From contig JAFTGD010000042.1 in the NCBI GenBank assembly GCA_017458065.1, positions 186,001 through 250,000 on the forward strand: DNA of 64,000 bases. The letters are read 5' to 3'. Shown here one piece after another: positions 52,170 to 63,141 of the stretch (position 1 is its first letter; every line of letters starts with the position of its first letter). Source of the DNA: Oscillospiraceae bacterium (GTDB lineage: Bacteria; Bacillota; Clostridia; Oscillospirales; Oscillospiraceae). Below the pieces are notes generated by a model. The model worked only from the letters and a program-made list of their open reading frames with translations, did not search any database and had not been told where the DNA came from. A program made the translations under genes and the position numbers.

Positions 52170-52931
52170 TCAAATTTCTGATGTTTGTTTTGCTTTCAGC
52201 CGTTCAATGTTTTCAAGATTGGATTCAATATGCTTCAGCATGTTGGCTTTGGCCCCCTTTGTATCGTTCGAACAGATTGCTTCCATTGTTGCCCTGTGAA
52301 GCTCAACGGTACTTTGGAGCATATCTGGATCTTTGAATCTGGTGAAAATCTGAACACTGTAAGTCACAATAGAGAGTAGTTCAGACAGGACGTTGTTATG
52401 TGTACAGGATGCAATATAATGATGGAAAGCAATATCTTCCAAACAGTGGTCTAAACCATTAGAGATTTTTTCCTCGACTGCTTCGCAGCGCTGTCGCAGC
52501 TCCTGTTTTTCATCTTCCTGAATACGTTTAGCGGCCAACGAGGCGATCCATGGTTCAAGATGAACACGGACTTCATAAAGTTCTTCTGCTAGCTTAATTT
52601 TGTCGGTAATGTATTCAAATCCCAGCGGGTCGTTCACCTGTCCGATCTTCTCGGTTACAAAAGTACCTTTTCCACGGCGAATCTCCAGGCAGTTGCGTGC
52701 AACCAACAGTTTTACCGCTTCCCGGATAGTTCCTCTGCCGACATTCAGTCTCTCTGCCAGCTCAAACTCATTTGGAAGCTTATCCCCGACTCCGATGTTC
52801 TGTTCCTTGATGAGATCGCTGATCTGTTCCGCAACCCGTTCCGACAGCGATAATTCCTTGTGCTGCTGTACCGTTTTAAAAATACTATCCAAAGTACACA
52901 CCGCCCTTCTGCTACATACGACATCCGACAT
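52170..52931 (-). CDS. GntR-family regulator (FadR subfamily) of the sugar-acid operon
   Basis: 253 residues. Winged helix about 27-95 (L-S-E-R-V-A-E-Q-I-S-D-L-I...L-P-N-E-F-E-L-A-E-R-L-N-V-G-R-G-T-I-R-E-A-V), all-helical FCD effector domain about 110-245 with likely metal/ligand residues around E-D-I-A-F-H-H. Lies directly upstream of dctP in the same direction. The first ATG has a weak ribosome site; TTG at 52892, behind AGAAGGGCGG, may be the true start. Probable repressor relieved by a sugar acid. Confidence 0.88.
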   Translation of the reverse strand: MSDVVCSRRAVCTLDSIFKTVQQHKELSLSERVAEQISDLIKEQNIGVGDKLPNEFELAERLNVGRGTIREAVKLLVARNCLEIRRGKGTFVTEKIGQVNDPLGFEYITDKIKLAEELYEVRVHLEPWIASLAAKRIQEDEKQELRQRCEAVEEKISNGLDHCLEDIAFHHYIASCTHNNVLSELLSIVTYSVQIFTRFKDPDMLQSTVELHRATMEAICSNDTKGAKANMLKHIESNLENIERLKAKQTSEI

Positions 52932-53050
52932 TATAAAGGAAATCTACCTCTCTCGTCAAGAGGTGTACTTTTTAATATGATGTGTTTTTTGAAAAATTCG
53001 GCAAGATTGCGAGGAATGTGTAAAGTACAGCACGACAGATTTTATATCTG

Positions 53051-53132
53051 AAAATTTGTTGATTTGCTCCTTATTTCATACTCAAAAATTTGTTGAAAAC
53101 AGCTTGACTTCATACTCGATTTTTTGTATTAT
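53051..53132 (+). promoter_or_regulatory. Promoter region of the AAA ATPase with direct repeats
   Basis: TTGACT (53104-53109), 17 bases, TATTAT (53127-53132). AAAATTTGTTGA occurs at 53051-53062 and 53085-53096, and TTCATACTC occurs twice, one copy in the spacer; they could be regulator sites. Confidence 0.5.
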
Positions 53133-53175
53133 TACCTTGGTAAAGCCTTTTATTCTCTATACTCGGAGGATCTAT

Positions 53176-54528
53176 ATGGACATTAAAAGAAAAGCTTACA
53201 ATCAGCTGTTACACTGGAAGAATGCTTCCCCCTCTTCCAAGGCAATCCTTATTAAAGGCGCCCGCCGGGTCGGAAAAAGCTATCTGGCAGAAGAATTTGC
53301 AAAGAATGAATATGCCAGTTACATTCTCATTGATTTCGCCAGTCCTTTAGCTGGGACGAAAGCGATTTTTGATCGGTATGGAAACCGACAGAATCTGAAT
53401 GAGTTTTTCAACCAGCTTTCTGTTCTATATGGCATTCCCCTGATCGAAAGAAGGTCTGTTTTCATCTTTGATGAAATTCAGAAATATCCCAAAGCCAGGG
53501 AACTCATCAAATATCTTGTGGCAGACGGTCGTTATGATTACATTGAGACCGGTTCCCTGATTTCCATCCATAAAAATGTAAAAGACATCGTAATCCCATC
53601 CGAGGAAGAAGAACTGCTCCTTCACCCTCTTGATTTTGAAGAGTATCTTTCTGCATTGTCCGATCCCGTCACAGTTCCGTTCCTGCGAGAAGCCTATCAA
53701 GCCAGCCGGCCCCTGGGGAATATGCTCAAACCCATGATGGATAAGCTGAGGGGATATATGCTGGTTGGAGGCATGCCACAGGCTGTTATTGAATACGCCA
53801 CTTCAGGAAATATAGACCGGGTGGAGCACATTAAGCGTGGAATCATCAAGCTATATCGGGAAGACATTGCAAAATACGCCGAGGGTTATGTTGCAGAAGC
53901 AAAGGCTGTTTTCAATGCAATCCCTTCGCAACTTGCCCATCATGATAAAAAAATCAAATATTCCTCTTTAGGAGAGGGAGACCGTTTCTCCAGCTATAAA
54001 GACGCGATTCGATGGATTGACGATTCCATGGTTGGTTCTCTTTGTTCTGGAACCGATCAGCCTGACCTTTTCAGTGAGTTCGCGGTTCAGCCATCCAAAC
54101 TGAAATGCTATATGGGCGATACCGGCCTGCTGTTGACGCTGGCTGCAGGTACAAACTATCTGAAAAGCGATTTGTATAAGACTTTTATGAAGGGAAGCCT
54201 GTCCGTGAATCAGGGTATGATGACCGAGAACCTGGTAGCGCAGGCCTTATCTGCTTCAGATGTTCCTTTGCGCTTCTATGAAAAAACCGTCAGCCATGAT
54301 GGCGTCACAAAGAAATACGAAGTGGATTTTCTGATTGTTGTGGATGGAAAAGTGATTCCCCTGGAAGTCAAGAGCGGTAATCGAAAAAAACATCCTTCTC
54401 TGGATTATTATTGTCAGACGTATAAGAAACAGACTGGAAAAGGAATTATTTTGACGAAGGGCGATCTTCGTATCACTGAGGAATATCGTTATATTCCTCT
54501 GCCTATGGCCTGGTTTTTACTGGAATAG
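53176..54528 (+). CDS. AAA ATPase with DUF4143 domain
   Basis: 450 residues from the ATG at 53176 (CGGAGG site). Walker A G-A-R-R-V-G-K-S at about 28-35, Walker B V-F-I-F-D-E-I-Q near 92-99; C-terminal DUF4143 with a PD-(D/E)XK-like pattern Y-E-V-D-F...V-I-P-L-E-V-K-S-G near 385-405. Common, often single-gene, accessory protein in anaerobes; its role, perhaps in DNA or stress response, is not established. Less GC-rich than its neighbours, consistent with transfer. Confidence 0.87.
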   Translation: MDIKRKAYNQLLHWKNASPSSKAILIKGARRVGKSYLAEEFAKNEYASYILIDFASPLAGTKAIFDRYGNRQNLNEFFNQLSVLYGIPLIERRSVFIFDEIQKYPKARELIKYLVADGRYDYIETGSLISIHKNVKDIVIPSEEEELLLHPLDFEEYLSALSDPVTVPFLREAYQASRPLGNMLKPMMDKLRGYMLVGGMPQAVIEYATSGNIDRVEHIKRGIIKLYREDIAKYAEGYVAEAKAVFNAIPSQLAHHDKKIKYSSLGEGDRFSSYKDAIRWIDDSMVGSLCSGTDQPDLFSEFAVQPSKLKCYMGDTGLLLTLAAGTNYLKSDLYKTFMKGSLSVNQGMMTENLVAQALSASDVPLRFYEKTVSHDGVTKKYEVDFLIVVDGKVIPLEVKSGNRKKHPSLDYYCQTYKKQTGKGIILTKGDLRITEEYRYIPLPMAWFLLE

Positions 54529-54558
54529 GAAATGTCGACAGAAGACATGGACAGAAGA

Positions 54559-54583
54559 AACAGCGCAGCAGGCTGCTGCGCTG
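54559..54583. terminator. Hairpin between convergent AAA ATPase and prsA-like genes
   Basis: ACAGCGCAGCA-GGC-TGCTGCGCTGT, perfect 11-bp arms, without a clear U-tract on either side. Confidence 0.5.
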
Positions 54584-54601
54584 TCGTCTTCCGTATAGCT
54601 C

Positions 54602-56032
54602 TTACTCTGTGACGAAGGACATCAGATTCGGCTGCTCATGACCCGGGAGCCACTCGAGCTCGAGGGAGTCGGCCAGGGCCTGCAGCTTCTCGCCGTATTC
54701 CTGATTCGCCGCCAGCATACGGGCGGTTCTGGCCTCGCCGGTGACGCTGTTGAACTCGACAATGGCGTCCGGGGAGTACGGCAGACGCAGGATGATGTGG
54801 TAGCCGTAGCTGGTGTCGACGATGTCAGAGATCTCATACTCCTCCAGCGCGTTGGCGGCGTTTTCAAACACCGGCACCATGGTGCCCGGCGCGTAGGTGT
54901 AGCCCTCGGGATAGTGGCGCTTGCCCGGGTCCTCGCTGAGTTCCGTCACCTTCTGAAGGAAGGCCTCCTTGCGCGCCTGGGGATCCTCGATGGCGCGCAG
55001 CTCGGCAAGCAGCGCCTCCAGGTCCGCCTTCTTTGCCGCGAGGGCAGCCTCGTCCAGCTCCTCGCCGGTGCTGTCGTCGATGTTCCGGAAGAGGATGTGG
55101 GCGGCGCTGATGTACTCGTTGTCCTCCAGGAACTTGAGGGCTGTCTCATCGTCGATGTTCTCGGCCTTTTCGCCGTAGATCTTGTTGAAGCTCTCCTGAT
55201 ACAGGAAGTTCTGCGTCACGATGCGGGCGTACATGTCCTCGGAGAGGTGGATGCCCTTCAGGTACTCCAGGAACTCCTCCTTCGTGGCCCCTTCGCCCAT
55301 CGCCGAGACGATATCCTGCTCCATCTGGCTCTCGATCATGGCCTGCATCTCTTCGCCGACCTCGACGCCGTTCTGCTCGGCAAAGGTCTCCAGCGCGCCG
55401 AGCTGGATCATCAGGTTGTCCGCGCTCTCCAGCGCCGCCTCGGCATAGGTGTCGCCGTCCTCTTCAATGGCGTCGCCCCAGGCAAACTCCATTCCGTAAT
55501 AGGCGGACATGGCGTCAAAGTAATCCTCGATCTGGCCGCACTGCGTGAAGAGAATGTAGAAGTAGTCTCCCCAGGTCTCCTCTTTGCCGGCGACCTTGAG
55601 GACCTTTTCATCCGGATCGTACAGGCTGCGCAGGGCCTCATAGTTGAGACGGCCGGAGGCCGTGTCGGGCTCGTCAGGCACCGTGGACGGCGCTTCCTCA
55701 GCCGGTTCGGCGGCAGCTTCCGCGGGCTCCGCCTCAGCGGCGGGCTCCTCTTCCGCGGCCGGTTCCGCGGCTTCGGCGGGTGCGGCAGGCTCTTCCGCAG
55801 CCTCTGCCTCAGCGGGTTCCTCTGCGGGCTCGGCGCTGTCCTCGCCGGTGACATAGACCGCCGTCGGGCCGTCTGCGCCGCCGATGACGCTGACGGTGGG
55901 CTCCTGCGTATCGGAGGTTACAATGTTCGGCAGAACCTCGTTATAGGGGGCCCGCTCCTTCGAACCGGTCAGCCCGAAGATTCCGATGATCACCAGGCAG
56001 ACGACCAGAAGGCCGATGACAAATTTTTTCAT
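54602..56032 (-). CDS. Exported parvulin-type peptidyl-prolyl isomerase/foldase (PrsA/SurA-like)
   Basis: 476 residues. Hydrophobic N-terminal signal or anchor (6-22) without lipobox Cys. Residues about 62-120 are an Ala-Glu-Pro repeat, an extended cell-wall linker. A SurA_N-like helical part follows (130-300), then a rotamase-like domain (I-S-A-A-H-I-L-F-R-N near 320 to G-Y-H-I-I-L-R near 425). Just before the linker is V-S-V-I-G-G-A-D-G-P-T-A-V-Y-V, similar to a motif of Na+-pumping decarboxylase beta subunits, of unknown meaning here. Coupled to mfd (ATGA). Confidence 0.82.
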   Translation of the reverse strand: MKKFVIGLLVVCLVIIGIFGLTGSKERAPYNEVLPNIVTSDTQEPTVSVIGGADGPTAVYVTGEDSAEPAEEPAEAEAAEEPAAPAEAAEPAAEEEPAAEAEPAEAAAEPAEEAPSTVPDEPDTASGRLNYEALRSLYDPDEKVLKVAGKEETWGDYFYILFTQCGQIEDYFDAMSAYYGMEFAWGDAIEEDGDTYAEAALESADNLMIQLGALETFAEQNGVEVGEEMQAMIESQMEQDIVSAMGEGATKEEFLEYLKGIHLSEDMYARIVTQNFLYQESFNKIYGEKAENIDDETALKFLEDNEYISAAHILFRNIDDSTGEELDEAALAAKKADLEALLAELRAIEDPQARKEAFLQKVTELSEDPGKRHYPEGYTYAPGTMVPVFENAANALEEYEISDIVDTSYGYHIILRLPYSPDAIVEFNSVTGEARTARMLAANQEYGEKLQALADSLELEWLPGHEQPNLMSFVTE

Positions 56033-59000
56033 GATGCGCTCCTTTCTTCGCTGTCCCCGCCCCAGGCGAGGGCAAACTCACGTGCTTCGTCGATGACGTT
56101 CTTTTTGGACTTTATCTTCAGGCTGAGACAGGGTTTGGACCCCGCCTCCACACGAAGCTTCCCTTTGTATTCCGGCCGGGCATAGAGCTCCGAGACCTTC
56201 TCCATGTTGAACTCTTTGAGCGTGAACCGCAGCTCGCCCTGCTTCTGGACGATGTCGGTGATGCCCGCGTTGCCCGCGACGCCCCGGAGAATCGCCACCT
56301 GGATCAGGGCGTTGACCCCCGGCGGTGGATCGCCGTAGCGGTCGATCAGCTCGTCCAGCAGGTCGTCGGCCTCTGCCTCCGTGCGGATCTGGGCAATGCG
56401 GCGGTAGATGTCCATCCGCTGCTCCGAGGAGGGGATATACCGGTCGGGGATGTTGGCCGCCACAGCGAGGTCCGCCGAGCATTCAGCCCGCTGCGGGATC
56501 GGGATGCCGCGCTCTTCCAGCACGGCCTCGTTTAAGAGCTTCATATACATGTCGTAGCCGACATCCACCATATGCCCCGACTGCTCCGCGCCCAGGAGGT
56601 TGCCCGCACCGCGGATCTCGAGGTCGCGCATGGCGATCTTCATCCCCGCGCCGAACTGGGCAAAGTCCCGCATGGCGGTCAGGCGCTTTTCGGCGATCTC
56701 GGTGAGGACCTTGTCGCGGCGGAAGGTGAGATAGGCCGAAGCCCGGCGCGTGGAGCGGCCGACGCGGCCGCGGATCTGGTGGAGCTGGGCGAGGCCCAGC
56801 TTGTCCGCGTCCTCCACGATCAGGGTGTTGACGTTCGGGATGTCGATGCCGGTCTCGATGATCGTCGTGCAGACCAGCACCTGCGTCTCGCCCTGGACCA
56901 CGCTGTCCATCACCCGGGCGAGCTCGTTCTTGTCCATCTTGCCGTGGGCCACGGCGACGCTGGCGTTCTCCAACTGCTGGGCGAGGCGGTAGGCCGTGCG
57001 GTCGATGTCCTCGATGCGGTTGTGGAGATAATAGACCTGGCCGCCGCGCTGCAGCTCGCGCCGAATCGCCTCGGCAATGATGCCCCAGTCGTGTTCCATG
57101 ACAAAGGTCTGGACCGGCTGGCGGTCCTCCGGGGCCTCTTCGATGTTGGACATGTCGCGGATGCCGCTCATGGCCATGTTCAGGGTCCGGGGGATGGGCG
57201 TTGCCGAGAGCGTCAGCACGTCCACGCCGCGGGAGAGCTCCTTGATGTGTTCCTTGTGCGTCACGCCGAAGCGCTGCTCCTCATCCACCACCAGCAGGCC
57301 CAGGTTCTTGAACTTCACGTCCTTGGACAGGAGCCGGTGCGTCCCGATGACGAGGTCGCATTTTCCGGTCTCGAGGTTTTTGATGGTCTTGCCGTTGTCG
57401 CCGCCGGTGCCCATCCGGCTCAGAAGCCCGATCTCCACCGGGAAGCCGAAGAAGCGCTGCAGCGCGGTCTGGTAATGCTGCTGCGCCAGCACCGTGGTCG
57501 GCACCAGGATCGCAGCCTGTTTCCCGTCGAGGATGCACTTCATCACCGCGCGGAAGGCCACTTCCGTCTTGCCGAAGCCCACGTCCCCGCAGAGGAGCCG
57601 GTCCATCGGGACAGAGGCCTCCATGTCCCGCTTGATCTCCGCCGTGCAGCGGAGCTGGTCGTCGGTCTCGGTGTAGGGGAAGTTCTCTTCAAACTCCCTC
57701 TGCCAGGCGCTGTCCGGGGAGAAGGCGTAGCCGGGCAGCCGCTGCCGCTCGGCATAGAGGGCGATCAGCTTCCTTGCCATGTCCTTGGCCGCGCCTTTGG
57801 CGCGGGAGCGGGTTTTGGCCCACTCGGTTCCGCCCATCTTGGAGAGACGGACCGGGCGGTCTTCCCCGCCGCCGGTGTATTTGGACACCATGTCCAGCTG
57901 CGTGGCGGGGACATAGAGGATGTCGGTCCCGGCGTAGCTGAGCTTGATATAGTCCTTCTCGAATCCGTCCACCTGCATTTTGACGATGCCGGCGAAGCGG
58001 CCGATGCCGTGGGTCTCGTGGACCACATAGTCGCCCACGGAGAGGTCGGAATAGCTCTCGATCCGCTTTCGGTCGGCCGGCAGCTTCCTGGCCGTGCGGC
58101 GCTTGCCCCTGCCGCGGATCAGCTGGGCGTCCGTCAGGATCGCGAGACGCAGCGAGGGGTACTCGATGCCCGAGGAGAGCGCCCCGACGCCGATGCAGCA
58201 GGCGCCGTAGTCCGGCAGCGTATCCATCTCCGGCCGGATCAGGACCGGCATACCGTGCTCCTTCAAAAACTCCTGCAGCACTTTGGCCCGGCGCTCGTCG
58301 CCCGCCAGGATCACCACACGGTAGTTCTGTTTGAGATAGACCTTCAGGTCCTCCGCGGCCGCCTGGGCGTTGCCCGCGTAGGAGGGCAGCTGCTTGGCCG
58401 GGATGCTGAGCAGCGTCTTCGGCTGGAAGCTGCCGCGGCCCAGCGTGAAGGCGTCGCCCGCGTAGAGCGGGTATTGGCCCAGCGTCTTCCAGATCTCCTC
58501 CGGCGGGAAGCAGAAGCTGTCCGCGTCGAAGGGGCAGAGCCCGTCCTTCTGCAGCGCGCGCAGGTCCTCGCCCAGCTGCTTGCGGTATTCCCTGGCCATC
58601 TCGCCGCAGCGGGTGGGCTGGTCCAGGAAGACCACCGCGTCTTCCGGGATATAGTCAAAGCCGGTGGCCGCGGGGTACAGCAGCGGCAGCCAGCGGTCCA
58701 GGTCGGTCATCGGGAGCCGGTCCCGCAGTCTGTCGGCGGCCTGGCGCAGCGCCGCCGCGATTTTACCGGCGGCCTCGCTGCCGCGCCGCTTCTGATAGCG
58801 GTCGGCCAGCTCTTCCATCTTTTTGCACAGGACCTCGACCCCGCCGGGGGTCAGCGTCGGCAGCGACTCCGCCGCCGGGAGGATCCGGCATTCCTTTATG
58901 GCCTCGTCCCGGCGCTGGGACGAGATGTCGAAGGTGCCCATCGAGTCGATCTCGTCGCCCCAGAACTCCATGCGGACCGGCTGGTCCTCCGCCGGGGAGA

Positions 59001-59559
59001 AGAGATCGAGGATGCCGCCGCGCCTTGCAAACTGGCCCGGACCTTCCACCTGCTCGGTCCGCTCGTAGCCGCAGCGGATCAGGGCTTCCTCCAGATCCTC
59101 GATGGCGTAGCTCTCATCGGAAGAGATCGTGAACGCCGCCCTCTGCAGGATATCCTTCGGCACGGTGCGCTGCAGCATGGCGGACACCGAGGCCACCGTG
59201 ACGGTGAGCGCTCCGGTCCGTTCTGCATCCGCCAGCGTCTGGAACACCGCGAGGCGCTGCTGCTCCACCCGCCGGGACACCGCCTCCGCCGGGAGGAAGG
59301 TATATTCCCTCAGGCCCAGGCACTGCGCCGGGCGCTGCAGCATGCTCTGCAGGTCGCGGGCGAAGTTCTCCGCCGCGGTGTCGTCCGGACAGAGGACAAA
59401 GAGGGGTCTGTCCAGCGCCGTGCACAGGGCGGCCGCGAGGTTTGCCCGGTGGACCGCCGACAGGCCCGAAATGAGCGCGGGAAGCCCGCCGCCCTCCAGC
59501 AGAGACGGGAGGGCGGCCAGTTCTTTATGATTGAGAATCTGGTTGACCAATTCCTTCAT
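56029..59559 (-). CDS. mfd: Transcription-repair coupling factor (Mfd)
   Basis: 1176 residues, family length. UvrB-homologous N-terminal region (about 1-330), CarD-like RNA polymerase interaction domain (near 490-560: D-Y-V-V-H-E-T-H-G-I-G-R-F), translocase motifs G-D-V-G-F-G-K-T-E-V-A (near 660) and D-E-E-Q-R-F-G-V (near 760), and TRCF C-terminal domain. Removes stalled polymerase and recruits UvrA. Start overlaps the GNAT gene stop (ATGA). Confidence 0.97.
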   Translation of the reverse strand: MKELVNQILNHKELAALPSLLEGGGLPALISGLSAVHRANLAAALCTALDRPLFVLCPDDTAAENFARDLQSMLQRPAQCLGLREYTFLPAEAVSRRVEQQRLAVFQTLADAERTGALTVTVASVSAMLQRTVPKDILQRAAFTISSDESYAIEDLEEALIRCGYERTEQVEGPGQFARRGGILDLFSPAEDQPVRMEFWGDEIDSMGTFDISSQRRDEAIKECRILPAAESLPTLTPGGVEVLCKKMEELADRYQKRRGSEAAGKIAAALRQAADRLRDRLPMTDLDRWLPLLYPAATGFDYIPEDAVVFLDQPTRCGEMAREYRKQLGEDLRALQKDGLCPFDADSFCFPPEEIWKTLGQYPLYAGDAFTLGRGSFQPKTLLSIPAKQLPSYAGNAQAAAEDLKVYLKQNYRVVILAGDERRAKVLQEFLKEHGMPVLIRPEMDTLPDYGACCIGVGALSSGIEYPSLRLAILTDAQLIRGRGKRRTARKLPADRKRIESYSDLSVGDYVVHETHGIGRFAGIVKMQVDGFEKDYIKLSYAGTDILYVPATQLDMVSKYTGGGEDRPVRLSKMGGTEWAKTRSRAKGAAKDMARKLIALYAERQRLPGYAFSPDSAWQREFEENFPYTETDDQLRCTAEIKRDMEASVPMDRLLCGDVGFGKTEVAFRAVMKCILDGKQAAILVPTTVLAQQHYQTALQRFFGFPVEIGLLSRMGTGGDNGKTIKNLETGKCDLVIGTHRLLSKDVKFKNLGLLVVDEEQRFGVTHKEHIKELSRGVDVLTLSATPIPRTLNMAMSGIRDMSNIEEAPEDRQPVQTFVMEHDWGIIAEAIRRELQRGGQVYYLHNRIEDIDRTAYRLAQQLENASVAVAHGKMDKNELARVMDSVVQGETQVLVCTTIIETGIDIPNVNTLIVEDADKLGLAQLHQIRGRVGRSTRRASAYLTFRRDKVLTEIAEKRLTAMRDFAQFGAGMKIAMRDLEIRGAGNLLGAEQSGHMVDVGYDMYMKLLNEAVLEERGIPIPQRAECSADLAVAANIPDRYIPSSEQRMDIYRRIAQIRTEAEADDLLDELIDRYGDPPPGVNALIQVAILRGVAGNAGITDIVQKQGELRFTLKEFNMEKVSELYARPEYKGKLRVEAGSKPCLSLKIKSKKNVIDEAREFALAWGGDSEERSAS

Positions 59560-60125
59560 TCTGTGAAAACAAGCATTTTGTCCAGCTGCGCCGGACGGAG
59601 ACAGCGGGAGTAAAAGTCGATGAGGATCCTTTTCGCCACGGGGGCGATTTCCGCCGTGCCGCGGATCGGCTTTGCCGTGAGGAAGACCTCCGCGCCGCCG
59701 AGGCGGTAGCTGCAGGGGACTTCTTCATAGCCGAAGCGGGCGAAAAAGCGTTTGAGCTTGCGCAGGTAGTCCCCGCCCTCGCTGTCGTCGAACACGGTGA
59801 GCTCGGCGAGGATGCCCTGCCGGTCGGCGTAGCGCTTGTGCAGCAGGCGCATGGCCTCGACGCCGAGTCCGTGGTCCTGGTACCACGAGAAGATGCCGAA
59901 GTACTTCAGCAGCACATAGCCGTAGACGTTCCGGACCCCGCAGAGGGCGTAGCCCTGGGTCATTCCGGTCGTGTCGTCATAGAACAGCAGAAACTCCTGA
60001 TCGCCCCGTCTCACCGCTCTCCGGATCGCACCCAGGGGCAGCAGTTCTCTCCGGTCAAAGTCCATCTCCAGCGCGCTGTAGAATCTTCCGATTTCAGCCG
60101 CGTTGGCTTCTCTTACGTTCAGCAT
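59556..60125 (-). CDS. GNAT-fold protein of unknown substrate
   Basis: 189 residues from the ATG at 60125, which overlaps the rnhA end. Pattern Y-A-L-C-G-V...G-Y-V-L-L-K-Y-F-G-I...D-H-G-L-G-V-E-A-M-R-L-L fits the beta4-alpha3 core of GNAT acetyltransferases, but the usual Q/R-x-x-G-x-G/A loop is weak. Possibly a diverged N-acetyltransferase. Operon member between rnhA and mfd. Confidence 0.65.
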   Translation of the reverse strand: MLNVREANAAEIGRFYSALEMDFDRRELLPLGAIRRAVRRGDQEFLLFYDDTTGMTQGYALCGVRNVYGYVLLKYFGIFSWYQDHGLGVEAMRLLHKRYADRQGILAELTVFDDSEGGDYLRKLKRFFARFGYEEVPCSYRLGGAEVFLTAKPIRGTAEIAPVAKRILIDFYSRCLRPAQLDKMLVFTE

Positions 60126-60573
60126 GCTGTCTCCGCCTCCCCGGCATAGCGGTCCCGCTGCTCCACCGCCATGGCGTCGCAACGGTTGTTATAGGGGTTC
60201 TCCGCGTGGCCCTTGACCCAGTGATAGTGCATCTCGTGCTTCTCGGTGAGGCGCAGCAGCGTTTCCCAGAGGTCCGGGTTCAGGGCCGGGTCCTTCTTGT
60301 TGCGCATCCAGCCCTTCTTCTCCCAGCCGGCGGCCCAGCCCTTCTCCAGCGCGTCGATGACGTAGCGCGAGTCGGACCAAAGCTCCACCGCGCAGGGCTC
60401 CTTCAGCGCCTGCAGGGCCGAGATGACGCCCATCAGCTCCATGCGGTTGTTGGTGGTCTGTTTCTCTCCGCCGGAGAGCTCCTTCTCCACCCCGTTATAG
60501 ATCAGGATCGCGGCCCAGCCGCCTGGGCCGGGATTGCCGCTGCAGGCCCCGTCGGTATAGATGCTGACCTGTT

Positions 60574-60577
<4 letters not shown>
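60119..60577 (-). CDS. rnhA: Ribonuclease HI
   Basis: 152 residues. Catalytic acids Asp9 ([10 protein letters not shown]), Glu47 (N-N-R-M-E-L), Asp69 (S-D-S-R-Y-V) and Asp in N-N-R-C-D near 133; the basic protrusion G-W[10 protein letters not shown] is present. Degrades RNA in RNA:DNA hybrids. Overlaps gyrA (ATGA). Confidence 0.96.
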
Positions 60578-63129
<2,552 letters not shown>

Positions 63130-63141
63130 GTTTTCTCAGCC

